Shown one piece after another: positions 47,336 through 57,808 of a stretch of DNA of 64,000 nucleotides. The DNA is from Atherix ibis. Taxonomy: Eukaryota; Arthropoda; Insecta; Diptera; Athericidae. Under the pieces are notes generated by a model that did not search any database, was not told the origin of the DNA, and saw only the letters and a program-made list of their open reading frames with translations. Each line of letters begins with the position of its first letter. Within the stretch, counting starts at the first letter, position 1. Location: the NCBI GenBank assembly GCA_958298945.1, contig OY282605.1, forward strand, positions 122,508,267-122,572,266, written 5' to 3'. The position numbers and the translations under genes were made by a program.

Positions 47336-48490
47336 CTATTGTCTCTTAAGTCTCCGATGAGTGTTTCTGGGGAGGACAGTATAGGACAATTCTTCTGGAT
47401 TATAATGATAGGATAAACGGGAGTGAAATTTTTGATAGCGGTAAATGCAACGGTCAAGACTAAAGGGAACATTTAGGTCACGATGCATTACGTTGTTAGG
47501 AACATAAAAGGGGGCATCAACAATTTTACGGAGGATCTTGGATTGTAAGGCCTGAACTCCAAAGTTCATTTCCATATGTCCAAATAGGTTTTTTTTAATG
47601 GTATTGTAGATTAGAAGCTTACTTTTGATTGTTAGTTTTGAGCGTTTGTCCAGCAGTCTAGTATTAGGGTTGTAGGTAACGTTTAGTTGAAGTTTTTTTT
47701 AGTATAGTATGAGGGTTCTATGTTAATCTCTTGACCAGGTAAAGTCCCAAATAATGTATTTTATCAAATTGAGGACTGACTCATGATGCTATTAAGGTAT
47801 TAAGGGGTATGTTGTCAGTACTTTTCTGTTATTTTACACTCATTCTCCATCTCTTAAACAAGAATAGAAGGTTGTGGATATGGGATTGTAAATTGTTGGA
47901 AGCTATGTTAGGATTTGTATGGGTAGCAAGTATAGCCATATCATCTGCATAAGTAGCAATGCTAAAATTAGGATCAGATGGGATGTCATGGGTATAAATA
48001 TTATATAAAATGGTACCAAGGATACTGCCTTGTGGGACTCTGGCTAGAATAAGATATATTTCCTAGGATTTTGAGTTAATTGCAACTTATAAATGGCGTT
48101 TTCAATAAATTCAACAAGGGTCTCTGGAAACCCAAGAGTTTTCTTCCTTATCATAAATTCAACAATCAAAAGCTTGGGATATATCTAAAAATACTCTCAA
48201 GAGAGGATGCAATAATATCAATATCGCGATGGTATTGTTGAATAGTGGATTGTTCAGATCGGAAGCCAAATTGGTGATCAGGAATATTTTTTTCATTAAC
48301 TAGAACTGGGTAAAGGCGTTTTAATAGGAGTTTTCCAAAAATCTTACTAAGGATTGGTAAGAAGCTAATAGGTCTATAGGAGAAAGGAAAATTAACAGGT
48401 TTATTTGGTTTAGGAATCATTTTAATGACAGAAAATTTTCAGAATAAGGGAAAATAACTTGTGCGCAGGATACCATTGCAAATGTATTCT
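47336..48490 (-). mobile_element. Jockey-clade LINE fragment with intact YADD motif, 5'-truncated
   Basis: From right to left the minus strand reads 'MIPKPNKPVNFPFSYRPISF' and 'IPDHQFGFRSEQST' (48250-48420), then 'ISQAFDC' and a stop (about 48170), then 'VPQGSILGTILYNIYTHDIP' followed by 'SIATYADDMAILATHT' (47920-48035; the YADD motif is at 47940-47951). Next are 'KIHYLGLYLVKRLT' with a following stop (about 47730), 'SKLLIYNTIKKNLFGHMEMN' and 'KILRKIVDAPFYVPNNVMHR' (47480-47610), and 'NTHRRLKRQ' at the TAG 47336. This is the RT and C-terminal part of ORF2. About five stops or frameshifts inactivate it, although the two catalytic aspartates of YADD are kept. ORF1 and the endonuclease are absent, as expected for 5' truncation during reverse transcription. 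Confidence 0.9.
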
Positions 48491-48629
48491 TAGATTATTA
48501 ATTCGAATTTAATTGCCATTATCTGCAATTTCTCATGAACTCTAATAAAAAAAAAGACTTTTAACACTCCCTCAACTGATCATATAAGATTTTTATAGGC
48601 ATCTATTTTTAAACATTTACAATTATTGA

Positions 48630-49540
48630 TTGGTGAAGTGAAGAAATAGTTATGGACCAATCGTCGAATTACCATTAGAGAAGTTGCTGAGGACTTAAAC
48701 ATATCGATTGGCTCGTGCCATTCGATTTTTAAAAATGATTTGGCGTGAGACGGTTCGCCGCGAAATTTATACCAAAATTGCTCAATTTCGACCTAAAACA
48801 GCATCGCATTAATATTCCCAAGGAGCTATTGGACTCTGTCCGCGATGACCTAAATTTGCTCCAGAGGGTCATAACTGGTGACGAGTCATGGGTTTAGGGT
48901 TATGACATGGAAACTAACGCTCAATCATCCCAATGGAAACTGCTGCAAAAGCCAAGAGCGAAAAAAGCGCACCAAGTTCGGTCGAATATGAAGGTTTTCC
49001 TTACAGTTGTCTACGATTTCAGAGGCGTGGTGCATCATGAGTTTTTGCCACAGGGTACAACGGTCAATAACAAAATATTACCTGCAAGTTATGCGCAAGT
49101 TGGGAGAAGCAATCCGCCAGAAACGCCCGGATTTGTGGAAGAACAAAAATTGGCTTTTGCACCTTGATAACGCCCCTGCTCACGCATCGTTCCTTGTTCG
49201 CGAATTTTTGTCCAAAAACAATACACTAATAATGCTGCAGCCACCGTATTCTCATAGAACTGGCCCCCTGTGACTTTTTCTTCTTCCCGAAACTGAAGAG
49301 CCCCATGAAACGACGACGCTAGGCTACCGTTGGGGACATAAAGACGGCATCGAAGGAGGATCACAAAAAGATCACAAAAAATTATTTTTTGAAGTGCTTC
49401 GAGGATTGGAAAAAACGTTGACACAAGTGTATAATATCTGGTGGGGATTACTTTAAAGGGGACAAAATAGATATTCATGAATAAATAAATAATTTTTGAA
49501 AAAACAACAGAAAATTTGTGATACTTTTTGACAGACCTCG
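48630..49540 (+). mobile_element. Family A mariner, 5'-truncated; left arm of a large inverted repeat
   Basis: The right terminus is an intact family A end with one base missing (complement CGAGGTCTGTCAAAAAGTAT), followed by TA. The left side begins abruptly inside the transposase at 'GEVKK', and the start codon and left terminal repeat are missing. Blocks seen are 'RVITGDESWV' then a stop (about 48870-48897), 'LGEAIRQKRPDLWKNKNWLL' and 'HLDNAPAHASFLVREFLSKN' (49108-49215), then 'YSHRTGPL' where 'YSPDLAPCD' is expected (third aspartate lost). The stop is at 49482. It shares diagnostic changes with the copy at 51147 (GGAGGATCACAAAAAGATCA near the 3' end and a GACATAAAGACGG variant) not seen in the other family A copies. 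Confidence 0.9.
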
Positions 49541-49548
49541 TATATATA

Positions 49549-49812
49549 TTTGTTTAAAATAAGTGATTTTTCTGCGTATAATTTCTTTATTATTCTTATT
49601 TATTTATTAGAATCATACGTGCTACAAAAGAAAATTATTTTTAAGTACTAATCGCCATGTCTAATCAGTTGTCATCCAATTTTTTCTAGTCTGCATTATA
49701 GCTGATACCAATTACATCTTCTTATGAAGTGTATGACCTCAAATTTTAAAGGTACCAGGGTTTTAGAAAATTTTTGAATTTTTTTTCTCAAATGGACTCG
49801 ACATATTTTTAT
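49549..49812 (+). repeat. Left arm of inverted repeat (partner 50862-51150)
   Basis: Sequence directly after the mariner matches the complement of 50862-51150 along its length, with long identical runs such as AATTTCTTTATTATTCTTAT and GTACTAATCGCCATGTCTAA. The partner has about 25 extra bases in the middle. The arms are separated by about 1.05 kb of AT-rich DNA (49813-50861), in which I recognise nothing. With the mariner copies at both outer ends, the full palindromic structure spans 48630-51901. Confidence 0.93.
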
Positions 49813-50861
49813 TTTTAATCCGTGATGTCAGATTTTCAGTTCCATTATTTGGTTTTTGATTCATTGGGATCATGATTTCTATCAATAAAATCAAAAATAT
49901 AAAATATTAAAAATAATTTATTCAAACTTTTATTTATTTAAAAACTAAATAAATTTATTACTTTAAAATTTATCTATTACATAAAATAAATTTGCTGTTT
50001 ACATAATTCTTAATAGATTGCAGTAGTATCGCAAGCATTCACATTGATAGTACTAATTAGGCAATGCACTCAAATCCGTGTAGATGCAATGATTGTTCCA
50101 CCAATTATATCTCCATTCTTTAAGAGTATTTCTAATGTCCTGCCAGTCATCAACGATCATAATAATGCCTCAATATTCCGCTATATAAAATTCATATCAT
50201 TGAATTTTGTTCTTTTATAGTAAAAATATAATTTTTTATTAAAATTCAAATTATTCACTCTTAAATTGGTCAAATATCCTTTCTTGCTTATACAATTCAA
50301 ATTTAGATGAATAAGCAGTTGGCATCTGTGTTATTCTAAAATTGCATAACCACACAAGCGACATATATTTAAAAAAATACTATTTTTTTGTAGAAGACAT
50401 AAAATTTGGCCAATAATCTAAAAAAAGAAAGTAATTTAAATAATTAAAACGATATGAATAATTGTTATATATTTAAACTCATATGTGCACTGTAAATTGT
50501 TCTAGTAATTTTAGGTCGTATACTTACACATCACTATCCTGCCTACTACAATATTTAGCTTTAGTTGTATTCTAAGGCTATTATGACAATTAGTGTCATT
50601 TGCTTAAATTTGCGAGCGCGATAGCACTTTCAATTTGTCGTTAATTATTTAAATAATTTATTTATTATTTGCTTTGGTATATTTTTTAAAAGTATTCTTT
50701 TTTGCTCTATTAAAACGTTTTTGTTTAATTTATTAAAATAGTTTTGTGGAAATTATTTAACCAAAAGGTTGGCTTATAACATCACTGTTAATAGGTACCA
50801 GTTAGTATTCTACATATTATGAATAAAAAAATGGCTAAGAAGGTAACATTATTGAAATTCT

Positions 50862-51150
50862 ATATGTCTAGTCCATTTGGGGGAAAAAAAATTCAAAAAA
50901 ACAAGATACCCTGGTACCTATAAAATTTGAAGTCATATACCTCATGAGAAGAGTTGCGGTTATCGATGTAACTGGCAATGATTGAAAGGTTTCAGCTATA
51001 ATGCAGATTAGGAAAAATTGGATAAAAACTGATTAGACATGGCGATTAGTACTTAAAAATAATTTTCTTTTATAGCACGTATGATTCTAATAAATAAATA
51101 AGAATAATAAAGAAATTATACACAGAAAAATCACTTATTTAAAACAAAAT
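50862..51150 (-). repeat. Right arm of inverted repeat (partner 49549-49812)
   Basis: This is the inverse partner of 49549-49812 and abuts the minus-strand family A mariner at 51147. Identity is high but not perfect, so the duplication is not very recent or was assembled from two diverged copies. Confidence 0.93.
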
Positions 51151-51901
51151 TTTGTGTTTTTTCAAAAATTATTTATTTATTCATGAATATCTATTTTGTC
51201 CCCTTCAAAGTAATCCTCACCGGATATTATACACGTGTGCCAACGTTTTTTTCAATCCTCGAAGCAATTCAAAAAATTATTTTTGGTGATCTTTTTGTGA
51301 TCCTCCTTTGATGCCGTTTTTATGTCGTCAATCGTAGCGTAGCGTCGTCGTTTCATGGGGCTCTTCAGTTTCGGGAACAAGCAAAAGTCACAGGGGGCCA
51401 GATCTGGGGAATACGGTGGCGGCAGCATTATCAGTGCATTGTTTTTGGTCAAAAATTCGTGAACAAGGAACGATGCGTGAGCAGGGACGCTTGCTCTAAC
51501 TTGCAGGTAATATTCCTTATTGACCGTTGTACCCTGTGGCAAGAACTCATGATGCACCAAGCCTCTGCAATCGAAGAAAACTGTAAGCAAAACCTTCACA
51601 TTCGACCGTACTTGACGCACTTTTTTCGGTCTTGGCTTGTGCGGCAGTTTCCATTGGGATGATTGAGCTTTGGTTTCCACGTCATAACCATAAACCCGTG
51701 ATTCGTTACCAGCTATGACCATCTGGAGCAAATTTGGGTCGTCGCAGACAGAGTCCAACAGATCCTTAGCAATGTTAATGCGATGCTGTTTTTGGTCGAA
51801 ATTGAGCAATTTTGGTATGAATTTCGCAGCGACCCGTCTCACGTCAAATCATCGTAACCCGCTGAAATTCAAAATTCGCAATACTTTTTGAACAGACCTC
51901 G
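51147..51901 (-). mobile_element. Family A mariner, deleted copy; right arm of the large inverted repeat
   Basis: The right end is the family A 5' terminal repeat (complement CGAGGTCTGTTCAAAAAGTA), followed by TA at 51902-51903. The 3' terminal repeat at the left is missing about 27 bases and runs directly into the inverted-repeat arm. The first third of the transposase is deleted: the 5' untranslated region joins at about 51853 to 'MRRVAAKFIPKLLNFDQKQH' (51842 downwards). The frame is then open for 196 codons: 'MVIAGNESRVYGYDVE' (first catalytic D is N), a deletion removing the 'DLWKNKNWLLHxDNA' block, 'PPPYSPDLAPCDFCLFPKLK' (third D kept) and 'EEDHKKITKNNFLNCFED'. A frameshift then precedes the terminal TAA at 51177-51179. 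It is inactive. Confidence 0.9.
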
Positions 51902-51903
51902 TA

Positions 51904-54800
51904 GATATCCAAGGGGTCTATTTTAAAGCGTATAACATTAATGTGTATAATTTTTTGGGAAAAAATTTGTGTCATAACTTTTATGTTACTCCTCGGATAA
52001 TTCAGATATAGAAATCCTCTTCACATGTGTTTAAAAAGTTACTTGCCCTTTAAGGATATATTGTTATTACACTAGTTGATAAAATTTTTATGCGGACCTA
52101 ATAAAATCTAGTAGTAGATAAACTGTTTTTAATGACCTAAATAAGATATAGTAGTGCTTAACCATTTTTACACGGACTATATTAGTTTATTGAAAAAAAC
52201 CATCAGAAATAACTGGTACTTTTTGTATAAGTTAAATTAAATTCGGAAATGGAAAACTATTTTTTAATAGTGGTGAATATTTTTTTCGCTAGTCTGAATA
52301 TTATCTTAAATTATTATAATTTACGAGTAGCAATAACTAAACTTTTTTCTCTAGTACGCAGCGTAGAGGAATTAGTTACCCCAAAATGTCCTGAGTAGTC
52401 GTAGTGTAATGACTAATACTTTAAATTTTTTTTTAAATTTTTATTATTGAAATTACTATAAACAAAGTAATTACAATTATTATTATTTAAGAACAATTTT
52501 CAAAAATTTCTGTAAAAAATCTGATAATATTTGTATATCATCAATAACGTAAGAATACATCCCCTCGAACTTGATAGTAGCAGATCCTTTTAAAATTATC
52601 GTATAGATAATGATGTTCCTTTATTAAATAATAAATAAACGTTATTAATACTGGACTGCCGGATGACATTTGGTTACGTTTAGATATTTGTAGAAAAATT
52701 TTCGGTTAATTAAAAGTGATCTGGTTGCAAAAATTTCTCGCGGCTATGCATTGTTTTGGTTACGACAATAGAGTCACTGGTCATGTCATTATTCATATGA
52801 GAAGGTTATAAAAGTATACGATACTTTACATTTGGTAGTGTTTTTTTCTTCATTTTTCGTCGTTTAAAGTTAGGACATGCCTGTCCGGCCAAACAACATA
52901 TCCATTCCGTCATGGATTTATGAAAGATTCATTCTTAGGGCAAAAAAAAAATAAATAAATGTAATTCATTTGGTTCATTTGGTCGCGGCTAAGCTCTCAA
53001 ACATATCAAGTGTATTATAGAATAGGAAGTGCAGGAAAAAACAACTTGCATTGAAAATATAGTCCTTGTTGAGCTAGTGGATATATCGCTATTGGTCGTG
53101 TGGACACAATAAAAACAAAAACAGAAAAGAAAATAGAAAAACCTGCATGAATAGATAGATAGCCACACGTTAGCAAGTAAAAGGATTTTACACTGACTAA
53201 GTTCGTAATAGATATGAAAGTATTTTGGATGTCTGGGATCTGTTAGGCTGTCTACAGAAGGACATGCGATAGGAACACGCTGTGGGCAACTCGGCCGTGT
53301 CCGTTTCCTGGGAAAAGTTTACTTTAGACTATGGCATAACATTGTTGGTCTTGTGTTTGCATTCCATCTTCAATATTTTTGTCGTTTTTGCAACACTTGC
53401 CCAAGAGGAGTCCATTTTCCTGCATCGAAAGTTGACCGCATCCAAACAAGATTGAGCAACTGGATAAACTGAAATTGTGTGTTTATTAGACGTGCTCATA
53501 GATCGGCTCTATCATACATGAAAGAATTATTTCCTTTTTGGAATCTTCTTTTTTTTTGTCGCATTCCATCGTGATGGTAAAAGGATGCGAGTAGCTCTCC
53601 CACAATATTCCCTGTTTGCGTATTTGTATTGATTTGTAACCTTAACGTACATTCGTACGTGAGTATGAAATTATGATGAATTTTCGTAAATATTGGCAAG
53701 TTTGAACGCATTTAATATTTGAGGATTTGTCCAAATAAAGTGTAGACGTTCTTGAAACTTCCAAACATTGAATTCATAGGTGAATATATTACCACCAAGC
53801 GTATTGATGATATTATTGTTGGTAAACTTCTTACATTCGATGAGAATCCTTATTTTTTGTACATTCAGCAATTCATACAGATATGCATATGCAAATTAAG
53901 GATAGGAATAATTTTATGAAAGTAAATAAGAACAATCGTACATGAAGGACAAAGTTTCAGAATGTATCTTCCCGAACGAAACAAATATTCGTATTTATTT
54001 TTCTTAGTTTATTGCGGCATTTCATACTCGAATGAGCGTGAAAGTTTACTTTTACTCTATAGCATCGGGAATAGGAACGAACTTTTCCATTTTCAGATTT
54101 TCATATCGAAATAAGACAATAACAATAAATGCTAGCAGTGAATTTTCTGACTTTCTTTAGCAGTTAATGTTGTGTGTAAATAAAAGATGCCTCCAGAGAG
54201 AAAGATTGTGCCGCTTAAGATGTAAATTTACTGTGCACTTCATTCCAATATGAGAAGTTCTTTCTTATAAAATTTTTTTTCTTATTATATTATTCTAGAT
54301 GTAATTATTAATAGTTAAAAAAGTATATGCAAATTATTATTCTTAAGAAGATATTTGAATATTTTTTTTGAATTTGAATTGATTTTTTTTTATTTGGTAT
54401 TATTTATAAAAAGTTATTTACTATTTAGAATATACAATAAAAAAAATTATTATCGTATAATTAAGTAAAATTATTTCACAGAAGAGAGGGAAGCTTATAA
54501 AAAAACCTTTTTTATATATATTTATACGAGATATGGTATAAAATTCAAAGCCTTTTAGAAACCAAAAAATAATTTTTCTATTTCACTTTTGTTTTTAAAT
54601 TAAAACTTTTTTTTAAGAGCATTCAAATATATAATTACTTTCTTCAATTTGTCTGTGAAACTTTTATTAAATGTATTGAAAAAAAGTATCAAAATACCAA
54701 ATATGATTGAAAATCATCGTGATTTTAATCGATTCTTGCAAATTACCACCTTGAGTGTGGCGCTCCCATCGTTCCGATTTTCTTAACTTTTGTTAAGTTG
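51904..54800. other. Non-coding stretch, nothing recognised
   Basis: It is AT-rich on both sides, with less biased composition around 52660-53720. No transposon fragment, repeat or convincing exon was found. Open frames on the minus strand (53496-53711, 53671-53871) have no family resemblance. Confidence 0.5.
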
Positions 54801-54920
54801 GTACATCTGTTGTTGATATTCCCTCTAAATTTTAGCGTCATAGCTTGACATTTGCAAAAGTTACGTAGCCAAGAGTACATCTATCTCTGTGTGTTGTGGC
54901 GATTTTTTACAATTTTAGAA

Positions 54921-55767
54921 ATGGATTTAAATTTGCAATAACGAACTTGTATTAAATTTTGCGTAAAAAACGGATTTAATGGTGCGCGAACGGTGGAAAT
55001 GATGGAAAAGTGTTTCGGCAACGATTCTCTCAAGAAAACGGTCGTTTACCAGTGGCACGAGCGGTTCAAAAGTGGTCGTGAGTCAATCGAAGATGATGAA
55101 CGCAGTGTAGGACCATCGACATCGAAAACCGACGAAAACGTTGATAAAGTAAAAGAAATGTTGATCAATAACCGCAAATTAACCATCAGAGAGATAGCGG
55201 AGGACTTGAACATTGCCTATGGATCCGTCCAAGATATTTTGGTTAATGATTTGGGTTTCGTCGTGTTTTCAGTCAAAAAAGCAGGCAATGCTCACGGTTT
55301 TCATGGATTACAACGGTGTAGTGCATCATGAATTTTTTACAGAAGGCCGGACAGTAAACAAAGAGTATTAGACGTTTGCGTGAAGCAATTCGCCGAAAAG
55401 ACCAGAATTGTGGACAGAAAACTCGTGGATTTTGCATCATAATAACGCACCGTCGCACAATGTCATCATTATTCGTAATTTTTTGATGAAAAATGCAACA
55501 AATACCATCCAACAACCACCAAATTCACCTGATTTGGCTCCCTGTGACATTGTGCGACGGTGCGTTTTTTTTCTGTTCAATCAAGTTAAAAAACCATTAC
55601 GGGGAACGCGTTTCAACAGCCGAGAGGAATTAATGGAAAAATCGCGGGAAGCACTGATGGACATACCGAAAACCGAATGTTTCGAGGATTGGATCAAGCG
55701 CTGGCATAAGTGTATTAAAGTCGATGGGGATTACTTTGAGCAGGACAATATAGATTTAGATGAATAA
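54921..55767 (+). pseudogene. Distinct mariner transposase with internal deletion and templated insertion
   Basis: ATG at 54921 gives 'MDLNLQ', a stop, then 'RTCIKFCVKNGFNGARTVEM', 'VVYQWHERFKSGRESIEDDE' and 'KLTIREIAEDLNIAYGSVQD', a complete mariner N-terminal half distantly like family A. At about 55270 a deletion fuses 'VNDLGFVVFSV' to 'VFMDYNGVVHHEFFTEG'-type sequence, removing the 'TGDESW' block with the first catalytic aspartate. Next come 'TENSWILHHNNAPSHNV' (second D is N) and 'PPNSPDLAPCD' (third D kept). An in-frame 18-bp insertion there adds 'IVRRCV' before 'FFLFNQVKKPLRGTRF'. The end, 'CFEDWIKRWHKCIKVDGDYF', reaches TAA at 55765. The element ends were not found: flanking TIRs are unclear. 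It is the only copy of this lineage in the window. Confidence 0.88.
55444..55566. repeat. 22-bp inverted duplication inside the transposase
   Basis: AACGCACCGTCGCACAATGT..CA at 55444-55465 recurs as its exact complement at 55545-55566. The second copy contains the 18 bases that do not belong in the 'PCDFFLF' motif. The first copy is the native 'NNAPSHNV' codons. Confidence 0.92.
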
Positions 55768-55995
55768 ACTTGTATTTTTAATTTTCTGAATAAATATTGG
55801 TAACTTTTGGTATATATTTTTTTTGATTGATAATGAACTGAAATCAAAAAAAACTTTTATTTTATAGGAAATTATATTTTTTCGGATGGTTTTTAATTTT
55901 AATATTTAAAAAAAAAATTCTAATATTAGAAGGAAAATGAAGATACTATCATTTTTTGCCTAAATTTGAGATTGTTTTTGAATAATTTTATTTTT

Positions 55996-56083
55996 AACAG
56001 ACATTTTTTATGTTTTTCTTTTGGTATAAAAATTTATTTTGAACAGAAATTTTTTATGTTTTTCTTTTGGTATAAAAAATTTA
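55996..56083. repeat. 46-bp direct duplication
   Basis: AACAG-CATTTTTTATGTTTTTC at 55996 is repeated from 56042, with both units ending TTTTGGTATAAAAA. It lies in AT-rich DNA just right of the mariner at 54921. Confidence 0.85.
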
Positions 56084-56574
56084 CGTTGAAATAAATATTT
56101 AAAAAAATTCCAAATATTTAACAATTAAATCGTACGAAAAGTAATGAGGTCAATCTGAAAATACTACCAACTTCCCACTACCTAGCTTGTATGTTAGTCC
56201 TTTTTAGATGCAGTATTAAAATAAATTGTAGTTTTTTTTTTTTTTAAATGTAAATGTAAGAGCAAAATTTGGAGCAACCACGTGCTTGGTGATTCCGAGA
56301 GTTTCACTTGCCAAAAGTTGCAACAAGCTTAATGGAAATGTTTATTATCACGACCACGCGTTTTTCAGAATATAAGGTCCCATGGTGCCTTGTGCAACGT
56401 TACAAGAAATTTCTTGATCACTTATCCTGATTTCTTGATTATTTTATGAATCTATTCTCTTTTACCTCTCCCAGAGTTACCCACTGTCGATTAAAATGAA
56501 GTTATTCGTGAGATATGAGGTGTAGAAGAATATCAATGGTATTGGCATCACTGAGATAAAAAGGAATTGTTGTG

Positions 56575-56660
56575 GTGCCCCCTATTCACCTGATCTGAGT
56601 CCAAGTGATTTTTCTTTAGTCACCAATATAATAAAATACTTAAAAGGATATCATCTTGCA
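56575..56660 (+). mobile_element. Short mariner-superfamily transposase remnant
   Basis: One plus-strand frame reads 'CGAPYSPDLSPSDFSLVTNI' followed by 'IKYLKGYHL'. This is the block around the third catalytic aspartate ('PPYSPDLSPCDFFLF..LK..LKG') with small losses. Nothing else of the element could be followed. It stands only about 75 bp left of the family A copy at 56736. Confidence 0.6.
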
Positions 56661-56735
56661 AGAAGCTCAAGGCGAATCCAGTTGGAGCCTTTGGGGACTG
56701 CAACGAAGATTAGAAACAACACATCCGCCAATGTA

Positions 56736-57806
56736 CGCGGTCGGTTCAGTATTGCAAATTTTGTGTTTTTTCAAAAATTATTTATTTATTCATGAATATC
56801 TATTTTGTCCCCTTTAAAGTAATCCCCACCAGATATTATACACTTGTGCCAATGTTTTTTCCAATCCTCGAAGTACTTCAAAAAATAATTTTTTGTGATC
56901 TTGTTCAGCTCCTCCTTCGATGCCGTCTTCATCTCCTCAATCGTAGCGTAGCATCGTCCTTTCATGGGGCTCTTCAGTTTCGGGAACAAGAAAAAGTCAC
57001 AGGGGGCCAGATCTGGGGAATACGGCGGCTGCAGCATTATTAGTGTATAATTTCTGGCCAAAAATTCGCGCACAAGCAACGATGCGTGAGCAGAGGCGTT
57101 ATCATTGTGCAAAAGCCAATTTTTGTTCTTCCACAAATCCGGGCGTTTCTGGCGGATTGCTTTGCGCCACTTGCGCATAACTTGCAGGTAATATTCCTTT
57201 TTTCAGTCTTGGCTCGTGCGGCAGCTTCCATTGGGATGATTGAGCTTTGCTTTCTAAGTCATAACCATAAACCCATGATTCATCACCAGTTATAACCTTC
57301 AGGAGCAAATTCGGGTTATTGCGGACAGAGCCCAACAGCTCCTTAGCAATGTTAATGCGATGCTGTTTTTGGTCGAAATTGAGCAATTTTGGTACGAATT
57401 TCGCAGCGACCCGTCTCACTTCAAATCATCAGGCTTTTCGTCGTTCACATCTTCTCGGCCCTCTGAGAACATTTTGTACCACCGATAAATATTGCTTCGG
57501 TTCAAGGTAGCTTCACCATATGCCACAGTCAATATTCGGATTGCGTCCGCACAATTTATTTTGTTTTTCACACAAAATTTGATACAGATTCTTTGATGCA
57601 TTTTTTGGAATGGGCAAAAATCGAAGACGAGCCAAAACACGTACAACCAAAGCAGCTGTCAAAAATTAACTGAACATTCAAAATGGCCGAACTTGTCGGC
57701 ATAAATGAGAGATATGACTACCAACATAACGCCACAAAAAATCAAAAATCGAATTTACGTAACCCGCGGAAATTAAAAATTCGTGATACTTTTTGAACAG
57801 ACCTCG
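56736..57806 (-). mobile_element. Family A mariner, internally deleted (1,071 bp)
   Basis: The right (5') end is an intact family A terminal repeat, with TA at 57807-57808. The left (3') end is a damaged repeat (CGCGGTCGGTTCAGTATTGC) with TA at 56734-56735. The transposase starts at ATG, complement of 57599-57601 ('MHQRICIKFCVKNKINCADA'), and runs to 'MFSEGREDVNDEKP'. A deletion fuses this to 'DDLK', a stop, then 'MRRVAAKFVPKLLNFDQKQH'. 'KVITGDESWVYGYDLESKAQ' keeps the first catalytic D. A second deletion near 57200 removes the 'NVKVLLTVFFDCRGVVHHEF' part. From 57178 an open frame of 130 codons ends the protein: 'LLHNDNASAHASLLVREFLA', 'PPYSPDLAPCDFFLFPKLKS' (second and third D kept) to 'GDYFKGDKIDIHE' and TAA at 56786. 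Confidence 0.92.
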
Positions 57807-57808
57807 TA

